A stretch of DNA of 64,000 bases, taken from NCBI RefSeq assembly GCF_018618415.1, contig NZ_JACSMA010000001.1, positions 496,001 through 560,000 on the forward strand, read 5' to 3'. Positions within the stretch are counted from its first letter, which is position 1, and every line of letters starts with the position of its first letter. This document shows, in pieces, positions 8,418 through 17,589 of the stretch. The DNA is from Exiguobacterium sp. s146 (lineage in GTDB: Bacteria > Bacillota > Bacilli > Exiguobacteriales > Exiguobacteriaceae). The translations under genes and the position numbers were made by a program. The notes below the pieces were generated by a model, which did not search any database, had not been told where the DNA came from, and saw only the letters and a list, made by a program, of their open reading frames with translations.

Positions 8418-9673
8418 TGACGCTTTTCCTCATCATCAAGCAACCGAAAGGCCTCGGCATCGGTTACTCGGCGATGGGGATGGCGGCGCTTGCCCTCATC
8501 ACCGGAGTCGTCAATTTGGATGACGTCGGTACTGTGTGGGGCATCATTTGGAACGCGACGTTCACATTCGTTGCGCTCATCGTCATCTCGCTCATCTTGG
8601 ACGAGATTGGCTTCTTTGAATGGGCAGCCTTACATATGGCCCGCATCGCCAAAGGCGGCGGTGTGAAGCTGTTCGTCTATATCACGTTGCTCGGTGCGCT
8701 CGTCGCAGCCTTGTTCGCCAATGACGGGGCCGCACTCATCTTGACGCCGATTGTCCTCGCGATGGTGCGGGCGCTCAAGTTGCCGGACGCGGTCGTGTTG
8801 GCGTACGTCATGGCGTCAGGGTTCATCGCCGATACGGCGAGTCTGCCGTTCGTTATCTCGAACCTCGTCAACATCGTCTCGGCCGACTTCTTCGGCATCG
8901 GTTTCGCCGAGTATGCGGCGCGGATGGTGTTCGTCAACGTCTTCGCCGTCAGCGGAAGTTTGCTCGTCCTTTACTTGTATTTTAAGAAGGACATCCCGAA
9001 GCAATATGACTTATCGAAACTCGTCGAACCGGCCTCGGTCATCAAAGACCATACGATGTTCCGTTTGTCGTGGGTCGTGCTCGCTCTTCTCGTCATCGGC
9101 TACTTCACGAGCGACATCGTCGGCATTCCGGTCTCGCTTGTGGCTGGCGTCATCGCGATATTCTTTCTGATTATGGCGAACCGTTCACCGGCCGTACCAA
9201 CTCGGTCCGTGCTCCGCGGGGCGCCTTGGGCCATCGTTTTCTTCTCGCTCGGGATGTATATCGTCGTCTACGGGTTGCAGAACGCCGGACTGACGCAAGT
9301 GCTCGCCAACTTCATCGATTGGTTTGCTGTGAATACCTTCAGCGCCACGTTCGGGATGGGCTTCTTGGCTGCCATCTTGTCGTCGGTCATGAACAACATG
9401 CCGACCGTCATGATTGATGCGCTCGCCATCGATTTGACGACTACGACCGGCCAGATTCGGGAAGCACTCATCTATGCGAACGTCATCGGGTCCGACCTCG
9501 GTCCGAAAATCACGCCGATTGGTTCACTGGCGACATTGCTATGGCTCCACGTGCTTCGCTCAAAAGGTTTGCGCATCGGTTGGGGTCAGTACTTCAAAGT
9601 CGGCATCATTCTGACGATTCCGACGCTCGCGATCACATTGCTTGGACTTTACATCAGCCTACTACTTTACTAA
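8387..9673 (+). CDS. arsB: Arsenite efflux pump ArsB
   Basis: 428 residues. The GTG at 8387 is preferred to the in-frame TTG at 8372 because GGAGG lies 7 nt before it. About 11-12 hydrophobic helices fit the ArsB/NhaD anion permease family. Landmarks are [40 protein letters not shown] and [19 protein letters not shown] near the C-terminus. The pump extrudes arsenite or antimonite using the proton motive force. No arsA or arsC gene is adjacent; the partner gene is instead a CoA-disulfide reductase/rhodanese. Confidence 0.9.
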   Translation: MQWIASIIFLVTLFLIIKQPKGLGIGYSAMGMAALALITGVVNLDDVGTVWGIIWNATFTFVALIVISLILDEIGFFEWAALHMARIAKGGGVKLFVYITLLGALVAALFANDGAALILTPIVLAMVRALKLPDAVVLAYVMASGFIADTASLPFVISNLVNIVSADFFGIGFAEYAARMVFVNVFAVSGSLLVLYLYFKKDIPKQYDLSKLVEPASVIKDHTMFRLSWVVLALLVIGYFTSDIVGIPVSLVAGVIAIFFLIMANRSPAVPTRSVLRGAPWAIVFFSLGMYIVVYGLQNAGLTQVLANFIDWFAVNTFSATFGMGFLAAILSSVMNNMPTVMIDALAIDLTTTTGQIREALIYANVIGSDLGPKITPIGSLATLLWLHVLRSKGLRIGWGQYFKVGIILTIPTLAITLLGLYISLLLY

Positions 9674-9685
9674 GGAGTGTTTATA

Positions 9686-11344
9686 ATGAAATTGGTCATC
9701 ATCGGTTCGGTCGCCGCCGGTACATCGGTCGCGGCGAAGGCACGTCGGAACAACGAAGACGCTCGAATCACCATCTACGACCGGGATTATGATATCTCGT
9801 ACTCAGGGTGTGGCATCCCATACTATGTCGGCGGTGAAGTCGAGTCGCGTGACGATTTGACGCCTCGCGATGCGGCGTTCTTCAAGAAACGGTACAATCT
9901 CGACGTCATGACGCGCCATAACGTGACGGCCATCGATGCCGACGCGCAAACGGTCACGGTCGAGAACCTCGAGACGGGTGAATCGTTTACCGACAGCTAC
10001 GACTTGTTGGTGCTCGCGACAGGTGCCTCGAGCATCATCCCGCCGATTCCGGGTGTCGATTCGGATAACGTGTTCCCGATTCGCAACATCCAGAACGCCG
10101 AAGCGACACGCAACTTTGTCGATGCGACGAATCCGAAACACGCGACGATTATCGGTGCCGGTTTCATCGGTCTCGAGATGGCCGAGCAGCTCAAGCTGCG
10201 CGGCGTCGATGTCACGGTCATCGAACGCATCCCGCAAGTGATGCCGCCGCTCGATAAGGACATGGCCTGCCGCGTCGAGGATCACCTCGTGAAGAACGGC
10301 ATTGAACTCATGCTCGGTGAGACGGTGACGGAACTGGTCGGTGATGGTCACGTCGAACGTGTCGTCACGGAGAGCGGCAAGACGGTCGAAACGGACCTCG
10401 TCATTCTCTCCGTCGGTGTCCGTCCGAACACGGAACTGGCGAAGTCGATTGGTGTCACAATCGGGGAGACGGGCGCGATCGCCATCAACGAGCGCATGGA
10501 GACGAACGTGAAGAACGTCTATGCGGCTGGCGATGTCGCCGAAAGCTTCTCGCTCGTCACAGGCAAGCCGATTTGGCGTCCGCTCGGGTCGACGGCAAAC
10601 AAGATGGGTCGTGCCCTCGGTGATTTAATCACAGGAGGCGACCTTGAACACCGTGGCATCCTCGGGACGGGCATTTTCAAAGTGTTCGGTCTCGCTGTCG
10701 CGCAGACCGGTCTGTCAGAACGGGAAGCTCGTGAACTTGGCTATGACGTCGAAGTGCTCCATAATACGAAACCGGACAAACCGGCCTATATGGGCGGGAA
10801 GGACATGACGATTAAAGCGATCGGGGACCGGGCGACACGCCAACTGCTCGGCGTTCAAATCGTCGGCTTTGAAGGTGTCGACAAGCGCATCGACGTGTTC
10901 GTCACGGCCATCACTTTCAAGGCGAAAGTCGATGACTTGTTCCATCTCGACCTCGCGTACGCCCCGCCGTTCTCGACGACGAAAGATCCGGTCATGTACA
11001 CAGGAATGGCACTCGCGAACAGTATGAACAAATCGGCGCGTCTCATCACGCCGGGCGAGCTGCAGAAACGGATTGATGCAGGTGAGGATATGCAAATCAT
11101 CGATACGCGTAAAGCCTCGCAGTTCGAGAAAGCGTGCGTCGACTGTGCGGTCAACGTGCCGCTCGGTGATTTGCGCGAAGCCGCCAAGGACATGGACAAA
11201 GACAAGCCGACCGTCGTGTACTGCAACGGTGGGGTGACGGGGAACGCAGCGCAAAACGTGCTCCGTAACCTCGGGTTCACTGACGTCTACAACTTGTCAG
11301 GCGGGAACAAGAACTATCAGTTGTTCAAGAAATATGGGAATTAA
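9686..11344 (+). CDS. CoA-disulfide reductase with C-terminal rhodanese domain
   Basis: 552 residues from ATG 9686, preceded by AAGGAGTG and 12 nt after arsB. The N-terminal pyridine nucleotide-disulfide oxidoreductase has a FAD site (VIIGSVAAGTSVAAKARR) and the single redox Cys42 in YSGCGIPYYVGG, the CoADR signature. A second dinucleotide site is IIGAGFIGLEMAE. The C-terminal ~95 residues form a rhodanese domain with active loop YCNGGVTGNA. The family reduces CoA disulfide or persulfide using NAD(P)H. In this operon it may protect the thiol pool under arsenite or supply reducing power; that role is inference. Confidence 0.9.
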   Translation: MKLVIIGSVAAGTSVAAKARRNNEDARITIYDRDYDISYSGCGIPYYVGGEVESRDDLTPRDAAFFKKRYNLDVMTRHNVTAIDADAQTVTVENLETGESFTDSYDLLVLATGASSIIPPIPGVDSDNVFPIRNIQNAEATRNFVDATNPKHATIIGAGFIGLEMAEQLKLRGVDVTVIERIPQVMPPLDKDMACRVEDHLVKNGIELMLGETVTELVGDGHVERVVTESGKTVETDLVILSVGVRPNTELAKSIGVTIGETGAIAINERMETNVKNVYAAGDVAESFSLVTGKPIWRPLGSTANKMGRALGDLITGGDLEHRGILGTGIFKVFGLAVAQTGLSEREARELGYDVEVLHNTKPDKPAYMGGKDMTIKAIGDRATRQLLGVQIVGFEGVDKRIDVFVTAITFKAKVDDLFHLDLAYAPPFSTTKDPVMYTGMALANSMNKSARLITPGELQKRIDAGEDMQIIDTRKASQFEKACVDCAVNVPLGDLREAAKDMDKDKPTVVYCNGGVTGNAAQNVLRNLGFTDVYNLSGGNKNYQLFKKYGN

Positions 11345-11346
11345 TA

Positions 11347-11381
11347 TGCGGCGGCCTGCATCATCAGGTCGCCTTTTTTGT
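11347..11381 (+). terminator. Terminator of the ars operon
   Basis: GGCGGCCTG-CATCAT-CAGGTCGCC (one G-T pair) followed by TTTTTTG, directly after the reductase stop codon. Confidence 0.85.
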
Positions 11382-11449
11382 GCCGTTTTGTCATCGCCTT
11401 CCAAAGTCACTCTCGAGATAGGAGTACTTCCCTATTGTTTAGAAAAAGA

Positions 11450-11478
11450 TTGTATTTCGAAAAGGAAACGTTTACAAT
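11450..11478 (+). promoter_or_regulatory. Sigma-A promoter of pulA
   Basis: TTGTAT, exactly 17 bp, TACAAT. The -10 element overlaps the first cre box. Confidence 0.7.
11463..11476. promoter_or_regulatory. cre box 1 of pulA (overlaps promoter)
   Basis: AGGAAACGTTTACA matches about 8 of 10 fixed positions of TGWNANCGNTNWCA and covers the spacer end and -10 element. Confidence 0.5.
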
Positions 11479-11483
11479 TTTTG

Positions 11484-11497
11484 TGTAAGCGTTTTCC
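11484..11497. promoter_or_regulatory. cre box 2 of pulA
   Basis: TGTAAGCGTTTTCC matches 9 of 10 fixed positions of the CcpA consensus. It lies just past the predicted transcription start, and its centre is 21 bp (two helical turns) from that of box 1. Confidence 0.7.
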
Positions 11498-11525
11498 TGA
11501 AATTATGCTACAAGGAGGGACCCAC

Positions 11526-14447
11526 ATGGTCAACAAACGATGGAAACAGGCATGGGCAGTTGCGCTAACGTTTGCACTAGTGTTCTCAATGTTTCCGATG
11601 TCATCGTCCGCTCTCGAGAAAGACAAGTCGACACTCGTCGTCGTCCACTATCAAGAGGCACCGGACAATCAAATGGATTGGAACTTATGGCTTTGGGCGA
11701 ATAACCCAGATTATTTCCCGAACAAACCGTTCGCCTTCAATGGCGAAGACGACTTCGGAAAGGTGGCGGCCTACGAATTCCCGGTCGACGCACCAGAAAA
11801 GCTCGGTCTCATCGTCCGTACGGACAATTGGGAGAAAGATAAAGGGTCGGAGAACGACCGCTTCATCACGAGCGATATGATTAAAGACGGCGTTGCCGAA
11901 GTGTGGATCAAGTCAGGGGACTCGAAGATCTATACGTCGAACCCGGACGGGGAGACGGCAGCAACGGACGTGGATATGAAAGTTCATTACTTCCGTTACG
12001 ACAATACATACACGGACTGGGGTCTTTGGACATGGCCAGACGGTGGCGACGGTCAAAGCATGAACTTTGATGAAACGGACGCATTCGGCGGTGTCGCGAA
12101 CGTGAAGTTCGCCAACCCGGACGCGAAGAAGCTCATCGGACTCGTCACGAAAAAAGGCGAATGGGCCGAAAAAGATGGGCCAGACCGGTTCGCACTCAGC
12201 ACGGCGAAAGAGATTTGGCTCGTCGAAGGAGATTCGACGATTTACTACTCAGAACCTGAAATCGATCGCTCACCGAAAATCATCTCATTCGAGGCGGACA
12301 CGTTCCGCCAAGCGGAACTCAAGCTCAACCGCGTCATCGATGACAAGTTCTTGAGCGAATTGACGGTCGAAGGCGCAACGGTCGAATCTCTCGAGAAGTC
12401 AGGCGACAAGTCGGTCACGGTCCGCTTCAAGGCCGACATCGACTTGGCGGCGGTCATCACGGCGAAGCACCCGACGTTCGGAGACAAAGTGCTCCAAGCG
12501 GGCGACGTGCTCCGGTCACCGGAGTTCGATGCGAAGTACGCCTATGACGGCAAGCTCGGTGTGACGTACAAGCACTCAAAATCACAATTCGTCCTCTGGG
12601 CCCCGACGGCACAAGACGTGAAACTCGAACTATGGAACATGCCGAAAACACGTCCAGCTTCAGATAAAGATTTAAAGAAGACGATTTCGATGAAACGTGG
12701 CGAGCGCGGCACATGGGTCGCGGACGTCCGCGGCGACTTGGACGGCATCGGCTACACGTACAACGTCAAGCACGCATCAGGCAGCGTCCGCGCGGTCGAT
12801 CCGTACGCGACGGCGGTCGGTGTGAACGGGGACCAAGGGGTCGTCGTCGACTTGAACGAGACGAAACCGAAACGTTGGAACGCGATGAAGCCAAAATTGG
12901 CGAAACGGACAGATGCCATCATCTATGAGACGCACGTCCGCGACTTGTCGATTTTCGACGTCACGTCAGACAAGTACGACTCAGGCATCAAACATAAAGG
13001 CAAATATCTCGGTGTCGTCGAGCCAGGCACACGCCTTCTCGTCAACGGCAAGAAGACGGCCACGAAGACAGGTCTCGACCATATGAAAGACCTCGGTGTC
13101 ACGCACGTCCAGTTCATTCCGGTGTACGACTATAACACGGCCTCGGTCGATGAGACGAAACCGGATGCTTCGTACAACTGGGGCTATGACCCGAAAAACT
13201 ATAATGCGCCGGAAGGCTCGTATTCGACGAATCCATATGACGCGAAAGTCCGGATTCGTGAGATGAAACAAATGATTCAAGGGCTGCATGACAACAACTT
13301 GCGTGCCGTCATGGACGTCGTCTACAACCACATGTTCGATGCACAGGCTTCGAACTTGCATAAGATCGTTCCAGGTTACTACTACCGTTACACAGAGGGC
13401 GGCGACTTCGCGAACGGAACGGGCGTCGGCAACGACACCGCGTCGGAACGCAAGATGATGCAGAAGCTCATCGTCGACTCGGTCGTCTATTGGGCACAAG
13501 AGTACCATTGGGATGGGTTCCGTTTCGACCTCATGGGCATCCATGACGTCAAGACGATGAACCAAGTCCGTTCGGCGTTGAACAAGGTCGATTCATCGAT
13601 TCTCGTCTTCGGCGAAGGATGGGACCTCAGCACCCCGCTCGACCCGGCGAAAAAAGCGAACCAAAAGAACGCCTACAAGATGCCAGGCGTCGCGCACTTC
13701 AACGACAACATCCGCGACGGGCTGAAAGGCAGTGTCTTCATCGACACGGACAACGGCTTCATCAACGGAAAAGCCGGCCTTGAGAACCGCATCAAGACAG
13801 GCATCGTCGGCGAAATCGATTACAGCGCCGACATCAAAGGCTTCACGAAAGAACCGACACAAGCAATCACGTACGTCGAGGCGCACGACAACCACACGCT
13901 CTGGGACAAGCTCGAACTCACGAACGCGAAAACGTCGGAAGCGACACGTACGAAAATGCACCGTCTCGCGTCAAGCATTCTCTTGACGAGCCAAGGGACA
14001 ACGTTCATCCATGCCGGTCAAGAGTTCATGCGGACGAAAGAAGGCGACCACAACTCGTACAAATCGCCGGACCGCATCAACCAAATGGACTGGAAACGGG
14101 CCGCTGACCGCAAGGCGGACGTCCAGTACATGAAGGGCTTGATTGAAATGCGTAAAGACAACCCAGGTCTTCGCATGACAAAAGCAGCGGACGTTAAGAA
14201 AAACTTGAAATTCTATAAAGCCGAAGCGAACGTCATCAGCTATTCAATCGATGACAAAGCGCCGGGCCAAAAGAAAGACTTGTTTGTCACGCACAACGCC
14301 AACGGCAAGGCGGTCAAAGTGAAATTGCCGAGCGGGCAATGGAACCTCATCGTCGATGGGAAACAAGCGGGCACGAAGGCGATCAAACGCGTCTCGGGCA
14401 CGGTCGATGTACCAGCATACAGCTCGGTCGTCGTGAAACAACGTTAA
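11526..14447 (+). CDS. pulA: Secreted type I pullulanase
   Basis: 973 residues from ATG 11526 (AAGGAGGG upstream). Signal peptide MVNKRWKQAWAVALTFALVF. Two N-terminal CBM41-type modules follow (LVVVHYQEAPDNQMDWNLWLWA at ~30-145 and VHYFRYDNTYTDWGLWTWP at ~150-245), then a CBM48 domain and a GH13 catalytic barrel. Catalytic motifs are DVVYNH, GFRFDLMGIHD (nucleophile Asp), VFGEGWD (acid Glu) and YVEAHDNHTLWD. YNWGYDP is the type I pullulanase signature. The enzyme debranches alpha-1,6 bonds of extracellular pullulan and starch. Two cre boxes predict glucose repression. Confidence 0.93.
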   Translation: MVNKRWKQAWAVALTFALVFSMFPMSSSALEKDKSTLVVVHYQEAPDNQMDWNLWLWANNPDYFPNKPFAFNGEDDFGKVAAYEFPVDAPEKLGLIVRTDNWEKDKGSENDRFITSDMIKDGVAEVWIKSGDSKIYTSNPDGETAATDVDMKVHYFRYDNTYTDWGLWTWPDGGDGQSMNFDETDAFGGVANVKFANPDAKKLIGLVTKKGEWAEKDGPDRFALSTAKEIWLVEGDSTIYYSEPEIDRSPKIISFEADTFRQAELKLNRVIDDKFLSELTVEGATVESLEKSGDKSVTVRFKADIDLAAVITAKHPTFGDKVLQAGDVLRSPEFDAKYAYDGKLGVTYKHSKSQFVLWAPTAQDVKLELWNMPKTRPASDKDLKKTISMKRGERGTWVADVRGDLDGIGYTYNVKHASGSVRAVDPYATAVGVNGDQGVVVDLNETKPKRWNAMKPKLAKRTDAIIYETHVRDLSIFDVTSDKYDSGIKHKGKYLGVVEPGTRLLVNGKKTATKTGLDHMKDLGVTHVQFIPVYDYNTASVDETKPDASYNWGYDPKNYNAPEGSYSTNPYDAKVRIREMKQMIQGLHDNNLRAVMDVVYNHMFDAQASNLHKIVPGYYYRYTEGGDFANGTGVGNDTASERKMMQKLIVDSVVYWAQEYHWDGFRFDLMGIHDVKTMNQVRSALNKVDSSILVFGEGWDLSTPLDPAKKANQKNAYKMPGVAHFNDNIRDGLKGSVFIDTDNGFINGKAGLENRIKTGIVGEIDYSADIKGFTKEPTQAITYVEAHDNHTLWDKLELTNAKTSEATRTKMHRLASSILLTSQGTTFIHAGQEFMRTKEGDHNSYKSPDRINQMDWKRAADRKADVQYMKGLIEMRKDNPGLRMTKAADVKKNLKFYKAEANVISYSIDDKAPGQKKDLFVTHNANGKAVKVKLPSGQWNLIVDGKQAGTKAIKRVSGTVDVPAYSSVVVKQR

Positions 14448-14454
14448 GTAGTTC

Positions 14455-14484
14455 ACCAGAGGTCAAAAGACCTCTGGTTTTTTT
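14455..14484 (+). terminator. Terminator of pulA
   Basis: ACCAGAGGTC-AAAA-GACCTCTGGT followed by TTTTTT; a perfect 10-bp stem. Confidence 0.9.
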
Positions 14485-14645
14485 ATATGTCCATCCGGTT
14501 CGATGTGCGATTCCGAAAAATCATTCCCATGCTTGTTCAATCTAACAGCCCGCACATCGTCCTGCTTTTTTATCGCGTCCGGGTAGAAAACGGGTGTGGT
14601 TTCCCTTAAGATGGGAGGGACAGAACGAAAGAGGAGATACATGAG

Positions 14646-15719
14646 ATGGACATTCAGGCAGCCCGACACTTTTTCTCACAACTAAAAGGCGATCAGACGG
14701 ATCGGCTCGATGAGATTGCGAAAGAAATCGACCGTACGGGAACGTATACGCTCACGACCGACGAGTTGACCGAGGGCGCGAAACTCGCCTGGAGGAACTC
14801 AAACCGATGCATCGGCCGTCTGTTTTGGCAGACGCTCACCGTCCGGGATGCCCGCAGCGCGGAGACGTTCGACGATGTGTTCGAAGCACTCATCGATCAC
14901 TTGCGTTACGCGACGAACGGCGGAAAAATCCGCTCGACGATGACGGTGCTCCCGAACGAGTTCCGTTTGCTGAACACGCAACTCATCCGGTATGCGGCGT
15001 ATGAGACGGAAGACGGGATTATCGGCGATCCGCTGTCCTTAACGATGACGCGACAGGCCGAACGACTCGGCTGGAGTGGGGCCGGCACCGAGTTTGACGT
15101 CTTGCCGCTGTTGATTACGGACGGGCGTCAGGTCCGGCTCTATGAATTGCCGGACGACGCGGTATTCGAAGTCGAGATTCGTCATGACGCGTACGACCTG
15201 TTTGCCGGACGACCGATTAAGTGGCATGCCGTCCCGGCCATCGCCGACATGGAACTAGAGATTGGCGGTCTGCGCTTCACCTCGGTGCCGTTCAACGGCT
15301 GGTACATGGAGACCGAGATTGGGGCGCGCAACTTGGCCGATACGGACCGCTATAATCTCTTGCCGCTCGTCGGCACGTCGCTCGGACTCGATACGTCAAA
15401 AGAGCGGACGCTCTGGCGCGACCGGGCCCTCGTCGAGTTGAACGTCGCCATCTTGCAGTCGTTCGAGCGGGCGGGCGTGACGATTGTCGACCACCATACG
15501 GCGGCGAAACAGTTCAAACGGTTCGAGAAGAACGAACAAGATGCAGGACGCGATGTGACCGGGCAATGGAGCTGGCTCATCCCGCCGCTGTCACCAGCCG
15601 CGACGCACGTGTTCCATCGTCATTATGATGACAAAATTGTGACGCCGAACTTGTTCGCACGTTCGGGTTGTCCGTTTTCGGCGTTTCAAGCGAAGGCAAA
15701 AGAGGAATCTAAAGCCTAG
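14646..15719 (+). CDS. nos: Bacterial nitric oxide synthase, oxygenase only
   Basis: 357 residues, the usual length of bacterial NOS, which lack the reductase domain of animal enzymes. The haem thiolate is Cys55 in WRNSNRCIGRL. The L-Arg-binding Glu lies in FNGWYMETEIGARN, and the pterin/dimer region near the C-terminus reads QWSWLIPPLSPAATHVFHRHY. It oxidises L-arginine to citrulline and NO using electrons from unrelated flavodoxin-type reductases. In Bacillus, NO protects against oxidative stress and antibiotics. The start follows AGAGGAG. A flavodoxin gene lies far away at 58264 and is not obviously linked. Confidence 0.93.
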   Translation: MDIQAARHFFSQLKGDQTDRLDEIAKEIDRTGTYTLTTDELTEGAKLAWRNSNRCIGRLFWQTLTVRDARSAETFDDVFEALIDHLRYATNGGKIRSTMTVLPNEFRLLNTQLIRYAAYETEDGIIGDPLSLTMTRQAERLGWSGAGTEFDVLPLLITDGRQVRLYELPDDAVFEVEIRHDAYDLFAGRPIKWHAVPAIADMELEIGGLRFTSVPFNGWYMETEIGARNLADTDRYNLLPLVGTSLGLDTSKERTLWRDRALVELNVAILQSFERAGVTIVDHHTAAKQFKRFEKNEQDAGRDVTGQWSWLIPPLSPAATHVFHRHYDDKIVTPNLFARSGCPFSAFQAKAKEESKA

Positions 15720-15743
15720 AACCGAAACGAGAGGATGATGAAC

Positions 15744-16154
15744 GTGGCAGTCCCAATTTGGAAACGTGCCGTTGCCAGTCAGATTGACCAACTCATTTTT
15801 CAAACGCCTGCGAAACTCGTCGAGAAGACGATTCGGAAAAAGTTGTTTCCTGGAAAAGAAGTGAAACGTTACTATTTGCCGACGCTCGTGACGATGGCCG
15901 GGGAAGTGTATTTCCTACTCAACAAAAATGGGCAGACGATTGGCGACCAAGTCGTCGGGATTAAAGTCGTCAGTCAAGACGGGCGACCGCTCTCGCTCGA
16001 ACAAGTCGTGAAGCGGACGTTGTATAAAGACGTCGTCTATCCGGCGACACTCGGTCTGCCACTGTTAAAAGCGTTACAACAAATCAAGTCGGGCGAAGAC
16101 ATGGAATTGCCGCACGATGAGTTTGCCCATACGAAACTGATTTCGACACGATGA
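15744..16154 (+). CDS. RDD-family small membrane protein
   Basis: 136 residues from GTG 15744, which sits 9 nt after GAGAGG; in-frame ATGs at 15735 and 15738 are too close to the SD but cannot be excluded. The C-terminal half has the RDD pattern NGQTIGDQVVGIKVVSQDGRPLSLEQVVKRTL. The first-helix Arg-Asp pair is replaced by weaker hydrophobic stretches (AVASQIDQLIF; YYLPTLVTMAGEVYFLL), so it may be a divergent or membrane-associated member. It follows nos by 24 bp and may be co-transcribed. Function unknown. Confidence 0.7.
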   Translation: MAVPIWKRAVASQIDQLIFQTPAKLVEKTIRKKLFPGKEVKRYYLPTLVTMAGEVYFLLNKNGQTIGDQVVGIKVVSQDGRPLSLEQVVKRTLYKDVVYPATLGLPLLKALQQIKSGEDMELPHDEFAHTKLISTR

Positions 16155-16164
16155 GTCGAAGCCG

Positions 16165-16199
16165 AAGACAGCGCGACGATGAGTCGGGCTGTCTTTTTT
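16165..16199 (+). terminator. Terminator after nos-RDD unit
   Basis: AAGACAGC...GCTGTCTT followed by TTTT; loop about 15 nt. Confidence 0.7.
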
Positions 16200-16287
16200 C
16201 GTCCAAATCAGTCGGAAAGGAACGAATCCGAAAAATAAGGTATAATGAGAAAGGAAAAAATTGAACGACCATTGGAGGATTTTTGTT

Positions 16288-17139
16288 ATGACCAAAATCG
16301 CATGGATTACCGATAGTATGGCCAATTTCTCGAAGGAAGAGGCGGCCCGTCTCGGTGTCGATATCGTCCCGATTCAACTGATCGTCGATGGCAGCGGCTA
16401 CAGTGAAGTGGACTTGTCGCTCGAAGACTTGCACCGCTATATGATTGATCAAAAGAAAGAGGCAAAGACGTCACAGCCAATCTTCGGCGACTTCATCGCC
16501 CGCTATGAGCGCTTGAAAGAAGAAGGGTACGACTGTGCCATCGCTGTCCATTGCTCGAACGGCTTGAGCTCGACGGTGAAAAACTCGAGTGCCGCCGCCG
16601 AAGCGGCCGATTTCAAAGTGTATACGGTCGACTCGCACGCAGCGCTCGAGGCGCAGCAAGAGCTCGTTCGTCTCGGGCTTGCCGCTGAAGCGGAAGGCAA
16701 GTCGGTCGAGGAAATCGTCGCCTTGCTCGAGGCATGGCGTGACAAGAAGAACTTCTTCATGATTATCGGCAACATGGAAACGATGCGCCGTGGCGGCCGC
16801 GTCTCGTCAGGCGAGATGTTCCTAGCTAACATCTTGAATATCAAACCGATTATCACACTCGATGAGACGGGCAAAGTCATTCCGTTCAAAAAAGCACGGT
16901 CGCTCAAGAAAGCATACGCCGAGATGGTGACCGAGCTCGAACGCCGTCACGCCGCGAACGGCATTCACAATAACCGCGTCTTCGTCCAGACGGCGCTCGC
17001 CCCAGAGATGCAGGACAATATCGTCGCGCTCATCCAAGCGAAATTGCCTGACATTGAAATCGTCAAGACGCGTTTCTGTCCGTCGATCGCGGTTCACGCA
17101 GGGTTTGAGACGGTCGGGATTCTCTGGCTTGACGCATAA
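16288..17139 (+). CDS. DegV-family fatty-acid-binding protein
   Basis: 283 residues from ATG 16288 (GGAGGATTTTTGTT upstream); a TATAAT lies at 16241. DegV fold markers: KIAWITDSMANFSKEEA at the N-terminus, TSQPIFGDFIARYE, IAVHCSNGLSSTVKNSS, a central NMETMRRGGRVSS and the C-terminal CPSIAVHAGFETVGILW. Family members bind a fatty acid and, as FakB, present it to FakA for phosphorylation. Which fatty acid this copy binds is unknown. A second, quite diverged DegV gene is at 22527. A thioredoxin-like gene follows 20 bp downstream. Confidence 0.9.
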   Translation: MTKIAWITDSMANFSKEEAARLGVDIVPIQLIVDGSGYSEVDLSLEDLHRYMIDQKKEAKTSQPIFGDFIARYERLKEEGYDCAIAVHCSNGLSSTVKNSSAAAEAADFKVYTVDSHAALEAQQELVRLGLAAEAEGKSVEEIVALLEAWRDKKNFFMIIGNMETMRRGGRVSSGEMFLANILNIKPIITLDETGKVIPFKKARSLKKAYAEMVTELERRHAANGIHNNRVFVQTALAPEMQDNIVALIQAKLPDIEIVKTRFCPSIAVHAGFETVGILWLDA

Positions 17140-17159
17140 TTAGAAAAGGGGGACTTTCG

Positions 17160-17483
17160 ATGGAAGCTGTCACCACGCTCACGGCGCTACAAGACCGGAT
17201 TGCGGACTCGGACCAATTGCTCGTCTACGTCTCGCATCCGACCTGTAGCGTCTGTCACTCGCTCAAACCGCAAGTCGAAGAGATGTTGACGGAGTTCCCC
17301 GACATCGAGGCGGTCGCCATCGATTCGGATCAGGTGCCGGAGATTGCCGGCGCCTACTCGATTTTCACCGTACCAGTCGTCCTGTTCTTCCTCGACGGCA
17401 GAGAGACGCTCCGTCGGGCCCGGTTCGTCCCGATTGGCGAGCTGACCCATCAACTCGAGCGTCTCCAAGAGATGCGAGGCTAA
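17160..17483 (+). CDS. Thioredoxin-like protein
   Basis: 107 residues with a CSVC redox motif at Cys29-Cys32 (LVYVSHPTCSVCHSLKPQVE), cis-Pro in IFTVPVVLFF, and the terminal helix ELTHQLERLQEM. Cytoplasmic, no signal peptide. The Gly-Pro of canonical CGPC is replaced by Ser-Val, which usually changes redox potential. It lies 20 bp after degV with AAAGGGGG upstream, so it is probably co-transcribed, and it ends in a strong terminator. Confidence 0.88.
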   Translation: MEAVTTLTALQDRIADSDQLLVYVSHPTCSVCHSLKPQVEEMLTEFPDIEAVAIDSDQVPEIAGAYSIFTVPVVLFFLDGRETLRRARFVPIGELTHQLERLQEMRG

Positions 17484-17513
17484 ATCCACAGACACGTGTC
17501 TGTGGATTTTTTT
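17483..17513 (+). terminator. Terminator after degV-thioredoxin unit
   Basis: AATCCACAGACAC directly followed by GTGTCTGTGGATT and TTTTT; a perfect 13-bp inverted repeat overlapping the stop codon. Confidence 0.9.
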
Positions 17514-17589
17514 GGTTGTCGGAGCCGGACACGGGGAATCAGGAGAGTAGTTGTGTCACTTGTTCGAAGGAAGAAATGGGGAAACGCTC